A DNA stretch of 64,000 nt, taken from NCBI GenBank assembly GCA_021234535.1, contig CM037848.1:12629944-12693943 (forward strand), read 5' to 3'. The notes under the pieces are model-generated. The model searched no databases. It had not been told where the DNA came from and saw only the letters and a program-made list of their open reading frames with translations. This stretch comes from Stichopus chloronotus. Taxonomy: Eukaryota; Echinodermata; Holothuroidea; Aspidochirotida; Stichopodidae. Position numbers and translations under genes: made by a program. How positions within the stretch are numbered: the stretch's first letter is position 1; every line of letters starts with the position of its first letter. Positions 32,543-46,094 of this stretch are shown here, piece by piece.

Positions 32543-34336
32543 GTAAACCTGAAAAACCTCAGTTTCCTCAAGAGGTTGAAGTTACTTTTGAAGTACCTCA
32601 TGAGAAACCAATTGAAGAACAACCAACAGAAGAATATCCAGAAGAAAAACCTGACGAGGAAACACCTGAAACACAAGAAGATATTCCACAATCAATTGAG
32701 GTTGTTATTGAAGAAAAACCTGAGACTCCACAAGAGGTTGAAATTACTTTTGAGGTTCCAGAAGAAAAACCGGCTGAAGTAAAACCCACAGAGAAGTATC
32801 CAAAATGGCAGCCTGGTGAAGAAGTACCTGAAAAACCAGAAGATATTCAGGAGAGTGTTGAACTTCTGGTTGATCAAAAATCTGAAGTTCCACAAGAAGT
32901 TGAAATTACTTTTGAGGTGCCAGAAGAAAAACCGACAGAAGAAAAACCAACAGAGAAATATCCGGAAGAACAACCTGATGAAGATGCACCTGAAACAATA
33001 GATATTCCAGAGTCAACTGAAGAAAAGCCTAAGGTTCCAGAGGAAGTTGAAATTACTTTTGAGGTTCTAGATGAGAAACCAACTGAAGAACAACCGACAA
33101 AGGAATATCCAGAAGAACAGCCCATTGAAGAAGCACCTGAAAGACCAGACGATATTCAGGAGAGTATTGAAGTTGTTGAAGAAAAGCCTGAGGTTCCACA
33201 GGAGGTTGAACTTTCTTTTGAGGTGCCAGAACAAAAACCAAGTGAAGAACGACCAACAGAGAGATATCCAGATGAACAGCCTGTTGAAGAAGCACCAAAA
33301 AGACCAGATGTTCCGGAGTCAGTTGAAGAAAAGCCTGAGGTTCCAGAGGAAGTTGAAATTTCTTTTGAGGTGCCAGAAGAAAAACCAAGTGAAGAACGAC
33401 CAATGGAGAAATATCCAGATGAACAGCCCATTGAAGAAGCACCTGAAAGACCAAAAGATGATCAGCAAAGCATTGAAGTCATGATTGAAGAAACACCTGA
33501 GGCTCCAAAAGAAGTTGAAATTACTTTTGAAGTCCCGGAAGAAACTCAACCTGATGAATTCCCACTTCAGGAGCAACCAAAGGAGCAACTACCTGATGAA
33601 GAGAAACCAGAAGAAACATTTAGAGATACTGCTGAAATGACAATTGACAGAAAACCAGAAATGCCTCAAGAAATAGAAATAACATTTGAAACTCCTGAAG
33701 ATACAATCATTGAACAAACTGTGACGACTACTGTTTCTACCACAACAGTTGAAGATATTCCAGACAGGAGAGAAACGACTACTGTTTCAATTGAAAGAGG
33801 ACCAGAAGAACTCATGCCAGTTGAATTTGAGATTAAGCCAACTGATAAGAAACCTGAAGAGCATGTACCTCATGAAGTATCAGAAAGGGAGCTTTTACCA
33901 GAAGAGTCCTATCCTGATGTAGAAATTGAGGTTATCATGCCTGAGGAAGATACTAAGGAGAGAACTGAAATGTTTATGGAGAAAGAACCAGAACCCCTGG
34001 AGCCATTTGAAATGACTGTAGATGTTAAAGAAGAGAGAGAAGAAGATACAATATTTATTGAACTAGTGCAAGAATTGACTGATGTTACTGTGAACATTGG
34101 AGACACAGCCACCTTTACATGTCAAGTAATTGGATTCCCTAGGCCAACTATAACTTGGTTGATAAACGGCAGTCCTTTGAGCGATGAGCGACTCATTTCA
34201 GTGTTTGAGCTTGATGGCATTTGTACACTTGTGATCACTGAAGTGATTGAGGAAGATGAAACTGTCTATGAGTTGATTGCTACAAATGAAGCAGGAACAG
34301 TAAGGACTGAAGCAGAACTCATCATTCCTGGAGAAG
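32543..34336 (+). CDS. Titin-like gene, exon 12: array exon with GTAAAC at its 5' edge
   Basis: 598 codons, phase 1 to phase 1 (TTTCTGCAG|GTAAACC; GAAG|GTATGT). About eight internal repeats; relative to exon 11 one repeat is missing between the third and fourth units. Terminal block and Ig (about 502-598) are intact, with the usual YELIATNEAG. The first exon bases are GTAAAC where all other array exons have GAAAAC. The acceptor is thus directly followed by a donor-like sequence, a possible recursive splice point. Local variants: KWQPGEE, RPMEKYPDEQP and SERELLPEES. Confidence 0.92.
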
Positions 34337-35426
34337 GTATGTCTGCTTTATTTTATGATAGAAAGTAATCATGTGAATTGTAATTCAGAAGCTAGTTGGA
34401 TGGAAAATCACAAATTCAACATGTTGTGTCACATGTAGCTTTGTCAGTGTAGTTTCATTTTGGAGCCATTCAAGTAGAATATTGTTTTGAAACATACATC
34501 ATAAATTCATTGGAAAGCAATACTCCTTCATCTTCCACAAGGAAATATCAACTCATAACAAAATTCACCTATTCAAATGATTGCTAATTGCTATTGGACC
34601 TTTTCAATGTAAAATACAAGTTTGCTTTACTGCTTGCTTTATTTGACGATACAAGGATAATTTTTCTCAGTCTGCTGCCATCCTTTTCCATGCATGGATA
34701 CAATCTTTTTGATCTTACCATAACTGTCTTCGGACGTCAGTGCTTCATTTTGTAGTCAATGTACACATGGGTTGTGAAGAGTTTTGTGAATTGAAGTTGC
34801 TGGTTTTATCCAAGCATTATTATACCTCTACTACATGTGATTAGCAGAGTGACTGTTTGTGGATGTCACAATTTTCTTTACTGCCTTGACTTCATTGTAT
34901 GTATGATTTTTACCGATTATATTAAGAAGGCTTTTATCGCCTTCACCTGCAAGAAGCTATTCCATTATTTGGATCTGCTCTATATCACATTCCATCAGAA
35001 TGATTATCAGCATGTGAGACATCATGTGATTAATGCAATAGCTTCTTTACATGCATGCAATTGTTGATTTACTTCAGATCTTTCTTGCATGTTTTGCATT
35101 TCATTAAGTATGCATATGCCATACAGAACATTTTGTCAGATGCCTTTTTAATAAACTGGCTGTTTTCTACCACCTCTTTGCTTCTCTTTTAATAAAAACG
35201 TTTGCGTCCCTTCTGTATGCATTTTAAGTACTTTAAGTACTTTATACGTACCACACCAAGACAAAAAAGCTGTCCACCAGTTGTGTTTCCAGGAATGGCT
35301 CTTCTGCAGACTTGCTTTATTGTTTGCTTGCTGACATTGTATCAGTTTCTGTGCTGGCAGAATGATTAAACAAGAGACTACTATGAACACTTCCAGAGAA
35401 AGTGACAAGTGAATTTGTTTCTGCAG
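34337..35426 (+). repeat. Array intron copy 4 (1090 bp)
   Basis: GTATGTCTG...TTTCTGCAG. It carries an insertion of TTAAGTACT-type repeats ending in TATACGTACC (35224-35250) that is shared with copies 5 and 6 and absent from copies 1-3 and 7. Confidence 0.85.
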
Positions 35427-37202
35427 GAAAACCTGAAAAACCTCAGTTTCCTCAAGAGGTTGAAGTTACTTTTGAAGTACCTCATGAGATACCAATTGAA
35501 GAACAACCAACAGAAGAATATCCAGAAGAAAAACCTGAAGAGGAAACACATGAAACACAAGAAGATATTCCACAATCAATTGAGGTTGTTATTGAAGAAA
35601 AACCTGAGACTCCACAAGAGGTTGAAATTACTTTTGAGGTTCCAGAAGAAAAACCGGCTGAAGTAAAACCCACAGAGAAGTATCCAAAACGGCAGCCTGG
35701 TGAAGAAGTACCTGAAAAACCAGAAGATATTCAGGAGAGTGTTGAACTTCTGGTTGATCAAAAATCTGAAGTTCCACAAGAAGTTGAAATTACTTTTGAG
35801 GTGCCAGAAGAAAAACCAACAGAGAAATATCCGGAAGAACAACCTGATGAAGATGCACCTGAAACAATAGATGTTCCAGAGTCAACTGAAGAAAAGCCTA
35901 AGGTTCCAGAGGAAGTTGAAATTACTTTTAAGGTTCTAGATGAGAAACCAACTGAAGAACAACCGACAGAGGAATATCCAGAAGAACAGCCCATTGAAGA
36001 AGCACCTGAAAGACCAGACGATATTCAGGAGAGTATTGAAGTTGTTGAAGAAAAGCCTGAGGTTCCACAGGAGGTTGAACTTTCTTTTGAGGTGCCAGAA
36101 CAAAAACCAAGTGAAGAACGACCAACAGAGAGATATCCAGATGAACAGCCTGTTGAAGAAGCACCAAAAAGACCAGATGTTCCGGAGTCAGTTGAAGAAA
36201 AGCCTGAGGTTCCAGAGGAAGTTGAAATTACTTTTGAGGTGCCAGAAGAAAAACCAAGTGAAGAACAACCAACGGAGAAATATCCAGATGAACAGCCCAT
36301 TGAAGAAGCACCTGAAAGACCAAAAGATGATCAGCAAAGCATTGAAGTCATGATTGAAGAAACACCTGAGGCTCCAAAAGAAGTTGAAATTACTTTTGAA
36401 GTCCCGGAAGAAACTCAACCTGATGAATTCCCACTTCAGGAACAACCAACGGAGCAACAACCTGATGAAGAGAAACCAGAAAAAACATTTAGAGATACTG
36501 CTGAAATGACAATTGCCAGGAAACCAGAAATGCCTCAAGAAATAGAAATAACATTTGAAACTCCTGAAGATACAATCATTGAACAAACTGTGACTACTGT
36601 TTCTACCACAACAGTTGAAGATATTCCAGAAAGGAGAGAAACGACTACTGTTTCAATTGAAAGAGGACCAGAAGAACTCATGCCAGTTGAATTTGAGATT
36701 AAGCCAACTGATAAGAAACCTGAAGAGCATGTACCTCATAAAGTATCAGAAAAGGAGCTTTTACCAGAAGAGTCCTATCCTGATGTAGAAATTGAGGTTA
36801 TCATGCCTGAGGAAGATACTAAGGAGAGAACTGAAATTTTTATGGAGAAAGAACCAGTGGCTCTGGAGCCATTTGAAATGACTGTAGATGTTAAAGAAGA
36901 GACAGATGAAAAGACAATATTTATTGAACTAGTGCAAGAATTGACTGATGTTACTGTCAACATTGGAGACACAGCCACTTTTACATGTCAAGTAATTGGA
37001 TTCCCTAGGCCAACTATAACTTGGTTGATAAACGGCAGTCCTTTGAGCGATGAGCGACTCATTTCAGTGTTTGAGCTTGATGGCATTTGTACACTTGTGA
37101 TCACTGAAGTGATTGAGGAAGATGAAACTGTCTATGAGTTGATTGCTACAAATGAAGCAGGAACAGTTAGGACTGAAGCAGAACTCATCATTCCTGGAGA
37201 AG
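35427..37202 (+). CDS. Titin-like gene, exon 13: intact array exon
   Basis: 592 codons, phase 1 to phase 1 (TTTCTGCAG|GAAAACC; GAAG|GTATGT). About eight internal repeats. The third is shortened by the loss of five residues, reading EEKPTEKYPEE where exon 14 reads EEKPTEEKPTEKYPEE. Terminal block, then Ig at about 496-592 with YELIATNEAG. It shares EIPIEEQPTEEYPEEKPEEE and THETQEDIPQ with exons 14 and 15, placing the three in one subgroup. EPVALEPFEM and KEETDEK are further subgroup marks. Confidence 0.92.
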
Positions 37203-38283
37203 GTATGTCTGCTTTATTTTATGATAGAAAGTAATCATGTGAAATGTAATTCAGAAGCTAGTTGGATGGAAAATCACAAATTCAACATGTTGTGTCACAT
37301 GTAGCTTTGTCAGTGTAGTTTCATGTTGGAGCCATTCAAGTGGAATATTGTTTTTAAACATACATCATAATTTGATTGGAAAGCTATACTCCTTCATCTT
37401 CCACAAGGGAATATCAACTCATAACAAAATTCACCTATTCAAATGATTACTAATTGCCATTGGACCTTTTCAATGTAAAATACAAGTTTGCTTTACTGCT
37501 TGCTTTAATTGACGATACAAGGATAATCTTTCTCAGTCTCCTGCCATCCTTTTCCATGCATGGAAACAATCTTTTTGATCTTACCATAACTGTCTTCGGA
37601 CGTCAGTGCTTCATTTTGTAGTCAATGTACACATGGGTTGTGAAGAGTTTTGTGAATTGAAGTTGCTGGTTTTATCCAAGCATTATCATACCTCTACCTC
37701 ATGTGATGAGCAGAGTGACTGTTTGTGGATGTCACAATTTTCTTTACTGCCTTGACTTCATTGTGTGTATGATTTTTACCGATTATATTAAGAAGGCTTT
37801 TATCGCCTTCACCTGCAAGAAGCTATTCCATTATTTGGATCTGCTCTATATCACATTCTATCAGAATGATTATCAGCATGTGAGACATCATGTGATTAAT
37901 GCAATAGCTTCTTTACATGCATGCAATTGTTGATTTACTTCAGATCTTTATTGCATGTTTTGCATTTCATTAAGTATGCATATGCCATACAGAACATTTT
38001 GTGAGATGCTTTTTTAATAAACTGGCTGTTTTCTACCACCTCTTTGCTTCTCTTTTAATAAAAACGTTTGCGTCCCTTCTGTATGCATTTTAAGTACTTT
38101 ATACGTACCACACCAAGACAAAAAAGCTGTCCACCAGTTGTGTTTCCAGGAATGGCTCTTCTGCAGACTTGCTTTATTGTTTGCTTGCTGACATTGTATC
38201 AGTTTCTGTGCTGGCAGAATGATTAAACAAGAGACTACTATGAACACTTCCAGAGAAAGTGACAAGTGAATTTGTTTCTGCAG
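37203..38283 (+). repeat. Array intron copy 5 (1081 bp)
   Basis: GTATGTCTG...TTTCTGCAG. Like copies 4 and 6, it has the TATACGTACC insertion near 38100, with one TTAAGTACT unit fewer. Confidence 0.85.
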
Positions 38284-40074
38284 GAAAACCTGAAAAACCT
38301 CAGTTTCCTCAAGAGGTTGAAGTTACTTTTGAAGTACCTCATGAGATACCAATTGAAGAACAACCAACAGAAGAATATCCAGAAGAAAAACCTGAAGAGG
38401 AAACACATGAAACACAAGAAGATATTCCACAATCAATTGAGGTTGTTATTGAAGAAAAACCTGAGACTCCACAAGAGGTTGAAATTACTTTTGAGGTTCC
38501 AGAAGAAAAACCGGCTGAAGTAAAACCCACAGAGAAGTATCCAAAACGGCAGCCTGGTGAAGAAGTACCTGAAAAACCAGAAGATATTCAGGAGAGTGTT
38601 GAACTTCTGGTTGATCAAAAATCTGAAGTTCCACAAGAAGTTGAAATTACTTTTGAGGTGCCAGAAGAAAAACCAACAGAAGAAAAACCAACAGAGAAAT
38701 ATCCGGAAGAACAACCTGATGAAGATGCACCTGAAACAATAGATGTTCCAGAGTCAACTGAAGAAAAGCCTAAGGTTCCAGAGGAAGTTGAAATTACTTT
38801 TAAGGTTCTAGATGAGAAACCAACTGAAGAACAACCGACAAAGGAATTTCCAGAAGAACAGCCCATTGAAGAAGCACCTGAAAGACCAGACGATATTCAG
38901 GAGAGTATTGAAGTTGTTGAAGAAAAGCCTGAGGTTCCACAGGAGGTTGAACTTTCTTTTGAGGTGCCAGAACAAAAACCAAGTGAAGAACGACCAACAG
39001 AGAGATATCCAGATGAACAGCCTGTTGAAGAAGCACCAAAAAGACCAGATGTTCCGGAGTCAGTTGAAGAAAAGCCTGAGGTTCCAGAGGAAGTTGAAAT
39101 TACTTTTGAGGTGCCAGAAGAAAAACCAAGTGAAGAACAACCAACGGAGAAATATCCAGATGAACAGCCCATTGAAGAAGCACCTGAAAGACCAAAAGAT
39201 GATCAGCAAAGCATTGAAGTCATGATTGAAGAAACACCTGAGGCTCCAAAAGAAGTTGAAATTACTTTTGAAGTCCCGGAAGAAACTCAACCTGATGAAT
39301 TCCCACTTCAGGAACAACCAACGGAGCAACAACCTGATGAAGAGAAACCAGAAGAAACATTTAGAGATACTGCTGAAATGACAATTGACAGAAAACCAGA
39401 AATGCCTCAAGAAATAGAAATAACATTTGAAACTCCTGAAGATACAATCATTGAACAAACTGTGACTACTGTTTCTACCACAACAGTTGAAGATATTCCA
39501 GAAAGGAGAGAAACGACTACTGTTTCAATTGAAAGAGGACCAGAAGAACTCATGCCAGTTGAATTTGAGATTAAGCCAACCGATAAGAAACCTGAAGAGC
39601 ATGTACCTCATAGAGTATCAGAAAAGGAGCTTTTACCAGAAGAGTCCTATCCTGATGTAGAAATTGAGGTTATCATGCCTGAGGAAGATACTAAGGAGAG
39701 AACTGAAATTTTTATGGAGAAAGAACCAGTGGCTCTGGAGCCATTTGAAATGACTGTAGATGTTAAAGAAGAGACAGATGAAGAGACAATATTTATTGAA
39801 CTAGTGCAAGAATTGACTGATGTTACTGTGAACATTGGAGACACAGCCACTTTTACATGTCAAGTAATTGGATTCCCTAGGCCAACTATAACTTGGTTGA
39901 TAAACGGCAGTCCTTTGAGCGATGAGCGACTCATTTCAGTGTTTGAGCTGGATGGCATTTGTAGACTTGTGATCACTGAAGTGATTGAGGAAGATGAAAC
40001 TGTCTATGAGTTGATTGCTACAAATGAAGCAGGAACAGTTAGGACTGAAGCAGAACTCATCATTCCTGGAGAAG
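38284..40074 (+). CDS. Titin-like gene, exon 14: intact array exon
   Basis: 597 codons, phase 1 to phase 1 (TTTCTGCAG|GAAAACC; GAAG|GTATGT). About eight internal repeats, terminal block, Ig at about 501-597. It differs from exon 13 by the 15-bp segment in repeat three and few substitutions (EFPEEQPIEE; VPHRVSEKE). The Ig reads GICRLVITEV, an Arg in strand E shared only with exon 15, and YELIATNEAG in strand F. Confidence 0.92.
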
Positions 40075-41164
40075 GTATGTCTGCTTTATTTTATGATAGA
40101 AAGTAATCATGTGAATTGTAATTCAGAAGCTAGTTGGATGGAAAATCACAAATTCAACATGTTGTGTCACATGTAGCTTTGTCAGTGTAGTTTCATGTTG
40201 GAGCCATTCAAGTGGAATATTGTTTTTAAACATACATCATAATTTGATTGGAAAGCTATACTCCTTCATCTTCCACAAGGGAATATCAACTCATAACAAA
40301 ATTCACCTATTCAAATGATTACTAATTGCCATTGGACCTTTTCAATGTAAAATACAAGTTTGCTTTACTGCTTGCTTTATTTGACGATACAAGGATAATC
40401 TTTCTCAGTTTGCTGCCATCCTTTTCCATGCATGGAAACAATCTTTTTGATCTTACCATAACTGTCTTCGGACGTCAGTGCTTCATTTTGTAGTCAATGT
40501 ACACATGGGTTGTGAAGAGTTTTGTGAATTGAAGTTGCTGGTTTTATCCAAGCATTATCATACCTCTACCTCATGTGATGAGCAGAGTGACTGTTTGTGG
40601 ATGTCACAATTTTCTTTACTGCCTTGACTTCATTGTGTGTATGATTTTTACCGATTACATTAAGAAGGCTTTTATCACCTTCACCTGCAAGAAGCTATTC
40701 CATTATTTGGATCTGCTCTATATAACATTCTATCAGAATGATTATCAGCATGTGAGACATCATGTGATTAATGCAATAGCTTCTTTACATGCATGCAATT
40801 GTTGATTTACTTCAGATCTTTATTGCATGTTTTGCATTTCATTAAGTATGCATACGCCATACAGAACATTTTGTGAGATGCTTTTTTAATAAACTGGCTG
40901 TTTTCTACCACCTCTTTGCTTCTCTTTTAATAAAAACGTTTGCGTCCCTTCTGTATGCATTTTAAGTACTTTAAGTACTTTATACGTACCACACCAAGAC
41001 AAAAAAGCTGTCCACTAGTTGTGTTTCCAGGAATGGCTCTGCTGCAGACTTGCTTTATTGTTTGCTTGCTGACATTGTATCAGTTTCTGTGCTGGCAGAA
41101 TGATTAAACAAGAGACTACTATGAACACTTCCAGAGAAAGTGACAAGTGAATTTGTTTCTGCAG
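40075..41164 (+). repeat. Array intron copy 6 (1090 bp)
   Basis: GTATGTCTG...TTTCTGCAG. Like copy 4 it has the two-unit TTAAGTACT insertion near 40974-40990. Confidence 0.85.
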
Positions 41165-42943
41165 GAAAACCTGAAAAACCTCAGTTTCCTCAAGAGGTTG
41201 AAGTTACTTTTGAAGTACCTCACGAGATACCAATTGAAGAACAACCAACAGAAGAATATCCAGAAGAAAAACCTGAAGAGGAAACACATGAAACACAAGA
41301 AGATATTCCACAATCAATTGAGGTTGTTATTGAAGAAAAACCTGAGACTCCACAAGAGGTTGAAATTACTTTTGAGGTTCCAGAAGAAAAACCGGCTGAA
41401 GTAAAACCCACAGAGAAGTATCTAAAACGGCAGCCTGGTCAAGAAGTACCTGAAAAACCAGAAGATATTCAGGAGAGTGTTGAACTTCTGGTTGATCAAA
41501 AATCTGAAGTTCCACAAGAAGGTGAAATTACTTTTGAGGTGCCAGAAGAAAAACCGACAGAAGAAAAACCAACAGAGAAATATCCGGAAGAACAACCTGA
41601 TGAAGATGCACCTGAAACAGTAGATGTTCCAGAGTCAACTGAAGAAAAGCCTAAGGTTCCAGAGGAAGTTGAAATTACTTTTAAGGTTCTAGATGAGAAA
41701 CCAACTGAAGAACAACCGACAAAGGAATATCCAGAAGAACAGCCCATTGAAGAAGCACCTGAAAGACCAGACGATATTCAGGAGAGTATTGAAGTTGTTG
41801 AAGAAAAGCCTGAGGTTCCACAGGAGGTTGAAATTTCTTTTGAGGTGCCAGAACAAAAACCAAGTGAAGAACGACCAACAGAGAGATATCCAGATGAACA
41901 GCCTGTTGAAGAAGCACCAAAAAGACCAGATGTTCCGGAGTCAGTTGAAGAAAAGCCTGAAGTTGCAAAGGAAGTTGAAATTACTTTTGAGGTGCCAGAA
42001 GAAAAACCAAGTGAAGAACGACCAACAGAGAGATATCCAGATGAACAGCCTGTTGAAGAAGCACCAAAAAGACCAGATGTTCCGGAGTCAGTTGAAGAAA
42101 AGCCTGAGATTCCAAAAGAAGTTGAAATTGCTTTTGAAGTCCCGGAAGAAACTCAACCTTATGAATTCCCAGTTGAGAAACAACCAACGGAGCAACAACC
42201 TGATGAAGAGAAACCAGAAAAAACATTTAGAGATACTGCTGAAACGACAATTGACAGAAAACTAGAAATGCCTCAAGAAATAGAAATAACATTTGAAACT
42301 CCTGAAGATACAATCATTGAACAAACTGTGACGACTACTGTTTCTACCACAACAGTTGAAGAGATTCCAGACAGGAGAGAAACTACTACTGTTTCAATTG
42401 AAAAAGGGCCAGAGGAACTCATGCCAGTTGAATTTGAGATTAAGCCAACTGATAAGAAACCTGAAGAGCATGTACCTCATGAAGTATCAGAAAAGGAGCT
42501 CTTACCAGAAGAGTCCTATCCTGATGTAGAAATTGAGGTTATCATGCCTGAGGAAGATACTAAAGAGAGGACTGAAATGTTTATGGAGAAAGAACCAGAA
42601 CCTCTGGAGCCATTTGAAATGACTGTAGATGTTAAAGAAGAGACAGATGAAGAGACAATATTTATTGAACTAGTGCAAGAATTGACTGATGTTACTGTGA
42701 ACATTGGAGACACAGCCACTTTTACATGTCAAGTAATTGGATTCCCTAGGCCAACTATAACTTGGTTGATAAACGGCAGTCCTTTGAGCGATGAGCGACT
42801 CATTTCAGTGTTTGAGCTGGATGGCATTTGTAGACTTGTGATCACTGAAGTGATTGAGGAAGATGAAACTGTCTATGAGTTGATTGCTACAAATGAAGCA
42901 GGAACAGTTAGGACTGAAGCAGAACTCATCATTCCTGGAGAAG
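41165..42943 (+). CDS. Titin-like gene, exon 15: intact array exon
   Basis: 593 codons, phase 1 to phase 1 (TTTCTGCAG|GAAAACC; GAAG|GTATGT). About eight internal repeats, but the repeat before the terminal block has been replaced. Two successive units share RPTERYPDEQPVEEAPKRPD with VPESVEEKPEVAKEVEI or VPESVEEKPEIPKEVEI, and the KDDQQSIEVMIEE linker of the sister exons is missing. This looks like an unequal exchange within the exon. Terminal block (VEEIPDRRETTTVSIEKGPE) and Ig at about 497-593 follow, with GICRLVI and YELIATNEAG. Confidence 0.92.
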
Positions 42944-44012
42944 GTATGTCTGATTTACTTTATGATAGAAAGTAATCATGAGAATTTTAATTCAGAAGCT
43001 AGTTGGGTGGAAAATCACAAATTCAACATGTTGTGTCACATGTAGCTTTGTCAGTGTAGTTTCATTTTGGAGCCATTCAAGTAGAATATTGTTTTGAAAC
43101 ATACATCATAAATTCATTGGAAAGCAATACTCCTTTATCTTCCACAAGGGAATATCAACTTATAACAAAATTCACCTATTCAAATGATTGCTAATTGCCA
43201 TTGGACCTTTTCAATGTAAAATACAAGTCTGCTTTACTGCTTGCTTTATTTGACGATACAAGGATAATCTTTCTCAGTTTGCTGCCATCCTTTTCCATGC
43301 ATGGAAACAATCTTTTTTATCTTACCATAACTGTCTTGAGACGTCAGTGCTTCATTTTGTAGTCAATGTACACATGGATTGTGAAGAGTTTTGTGAATTG
43401 AAGTTGCTGGTTTTATCCAAGAATTATCATACCTCTACCTCATGTGATGAGCAGAGTGACTGTTTGTGGATGTCACAATTTTGTTTACTGCCTTGACTTC
43501 ATTGTATGTATGATTCTTACCTGCTATATTAAGAAGGCTTTTATCGCCTTCACCTGCATGAAGCTATTCTACTATTTGGATCTGCCCTATATCAAATTCG
43601 ATCAGAATGATTATCAGCTTGTGGGACATGGTGTGATTAATGTAATAGCTTCTTTACATGCATGCAATTGTTGATTATTTCAGATCTTTATTGCATGTTT
43701 TTGCATTTCGTTAAGTATGCATATGCCATACAGAACATTTTGTCAGATCCTTTTCTAATAAACTAGCTGTTTTCTACCAACTCTTGCTTCTTTCTTAATA
43801 AAAACGTTTGCGTGCCTCTTGTATGCATTTTAAGTACCACACCAAGACAAAAAAGCTGTCCACCAGTTGTGTTTTCAGGAATGGCTCTGCTGCAGACTTC
43901 CTTTATTCTTTGCTTACTGACATTGTGTCAGTTTCTGTGCTGGCAGAATGATTAAACAAGAGAATACTATGAACACTTCCAGAGAAAGTGACAAGTGAAT
44001 TTGTTTCTGCAG
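42944..44012 (+). repeat. Array intron copy 7 (1069 bp)
   Basis: GTATGTCTG...TTTCTGCAG. It lacks the TATACGTACC insertion. Its first about 250 bp resemble copies 4-6 and its last part is closer to copies 1-3, so it may be mosaic. Confidence 0.8.
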
Positions 44013-46094
44013 GAAAACCTGAAAAACCTCAGTTTCCTCAAGAGGTTGAAGTTACTTTTGAAGTACCTCACGAGATACCAATTGAAGAACAACCAACAGA
44101 AGAATATCCAGAAGAACAACCTGACAAGGAAACACCTGAAACACAAGAAGATATTCCACAATCAATTGAGGTTGTTATTGAAGAAAAACCTGAGACTCCA
44201 CAAGAGGTTGAAATTACTTTTGAGGTTCCAGAAGAAAAACCGGCTGAAGTAAAACCCACAGAGAAGTATCTAAAACGGCAGCCTGGTGAAGAAGTACCTG
44301 AAAAACCAGAAGATATTCAGGAGAGTGTTGAACTTCAGATTGATCAAAAATCTGAAGTTCCACAGGAAGTTGAAATAACTTTTGAGGTGCCAGAAGAAAA
44401 ACCAACAGAAGAAAAACCGACAGAGAAATATTCAGAAGAACAACCTGATGAAGATGCACCAGAAACATTAGATGTTCCAGAGTCAACTGAAGATAAGCCT
44501 GAGGTTCCACAGGAAGTTGGAATTACTTTTGAGGTGCCAGAAGAAAAACCAACAGAAGAACAACCAACAGAGAAATATCCAGAAGAACAACCTGATGAAG
44601 ATGCACCTGAAACATTAGATGTTCCAGAGTCAACTGAAGATAAGCCTGAGGTTCCACAAGAAGTTGAAGTAACCTTTGAGGTGCCAGAAGAAAAACCAAC
44701 AGAAGAACAACCTATAGAGAAATATCCGGAGGAACAACCTGGTGAAGATGCACCTGAAACACTAGATGCTCCGGAGTCAACTGAAGAAAAACCTGAGGTT
44801 CCAGAGGAAGTTGAAATTACATTTGAGGTTCAAGATGAGAAACCAACTGAAGAACAATCGACAAAGGAATATCCAGAAGAACAGCCCATTGCAGAAGCAC
44901 CTGAAAGACCAGACGATATTCAGGAGAGTATTGAAGTTGTTAAACAAAAGCCTGAGGTTCCACAGGAGGTTGAACTTTCTTTTGAGTTGCCAGAACAAAA
45001 ACCAAGTGAAGAACGACCAAAAGAGAGATATCCAGATGAACAGCCTGTTGAAGCACCAAAAAGACCAGATGTTCCGGAATCAGTTGAAGAAAAGCCTGAG
45101 GTTCCAGAGGAAGTTGAAATTACTTTTGAGGTGCCAGATGAAAAACCAACTGACGAACAACCCACAAAGAAATATCCAGAAGAACGGCCTGATGAAGAAG
45201 CACCTGAAAGACCAAAAGATGATCAGCAAAGCGTTGAAGTCATGATTGAAGAAGCACCTGATGCTCCAAAAGAAGTTGAAATTACTTTTGAAGTCCCAAA
45301 AGAAACTCCAGCTGATGAATTTCCAGTTGGGGAGCAACCAAAGGAGCAACAACTCGATGAAGAGAAACCAGAAGAAACATTTAGAGATACTGCTGACATA
45401 ACAGTTGTAAGAAAACCAGAAATGCCTCAAGAAATAGAAATAACATTTCAAGCTCCTGAAGACACAACCATTGAAGAAACTGTGACGACTACTGTTTCTA
45501 CCACAACAGTTGAAGAGATTGCAGAAAGGAGAGAAATGACTGCTGTTTCAATTGAAAGAGGACCAGAGGAACTCATGCCAGTTGAATTTGAGATTAAGCC
45601 GACTGATAAGAAACCTGATGAGCGTGTACCTCATGAAGTATCAGAAAAGGAGCTTTTACCAGAAGAGTCCTATCCTGATGTAGAAATTGAGGTTATCATG
45701 CCTGAGGAAGATACTAAGGAGAGGACTGAAATTTTTATGGAGAAGGAACCAGAACCTCTTGAACCTTTTGAAATGACTGTAGATGTTAAAGAAGAGAGAG
45801 AAGAGAGAATATTTATTCAACTAGTGCAAGAATTGACTGATGTTACTGTGAACATTGGAGACACAGCCACTTTTACATGTCAAGTAATTGGATTCCCTAG
45901 ACCAACTATAACTTGGTTGATAAACGGTAGTCCTTTGAGCGATGAGCGACTCATTTCAGTGTTTGAGCTGGATGGCATTTGTACACTTGTGATCACTGAG
46001 GTGATTGAGGAAGATGAAACTGTCTATGAGTTGATTGCTACAAATGAATCAGGAACAGTAAGGACTGAAGCGGAACTTATCATTCCTGGAGAAG
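44013..46094 (+). CDS. Titin-like gene, exon 16: array exon with ten internal repeats
   Basis: 694 codons, phase 1 to phase 1 (TTTCTGCAG|GAAAACC; GAAG|GTATGT). It has extra units of the DAPETLDVPESTEDKPEVPQ type compared with exons 12-15. One repeat is a codon shorter (EQPVEAPKRP). Terminal block with EEIAERREMTAVSIERGPE, then EREERIFIQLVQEL before the Ig (about 598-694). The Ig has YELIATNESG in strand F, where Ser replaces Ala. The codon for the conserved Arg before PTITW is AGA here (CCTAGACCA) where most copies have AGG, which matters for the frameshift in exon 17. Confidence 0.92.
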
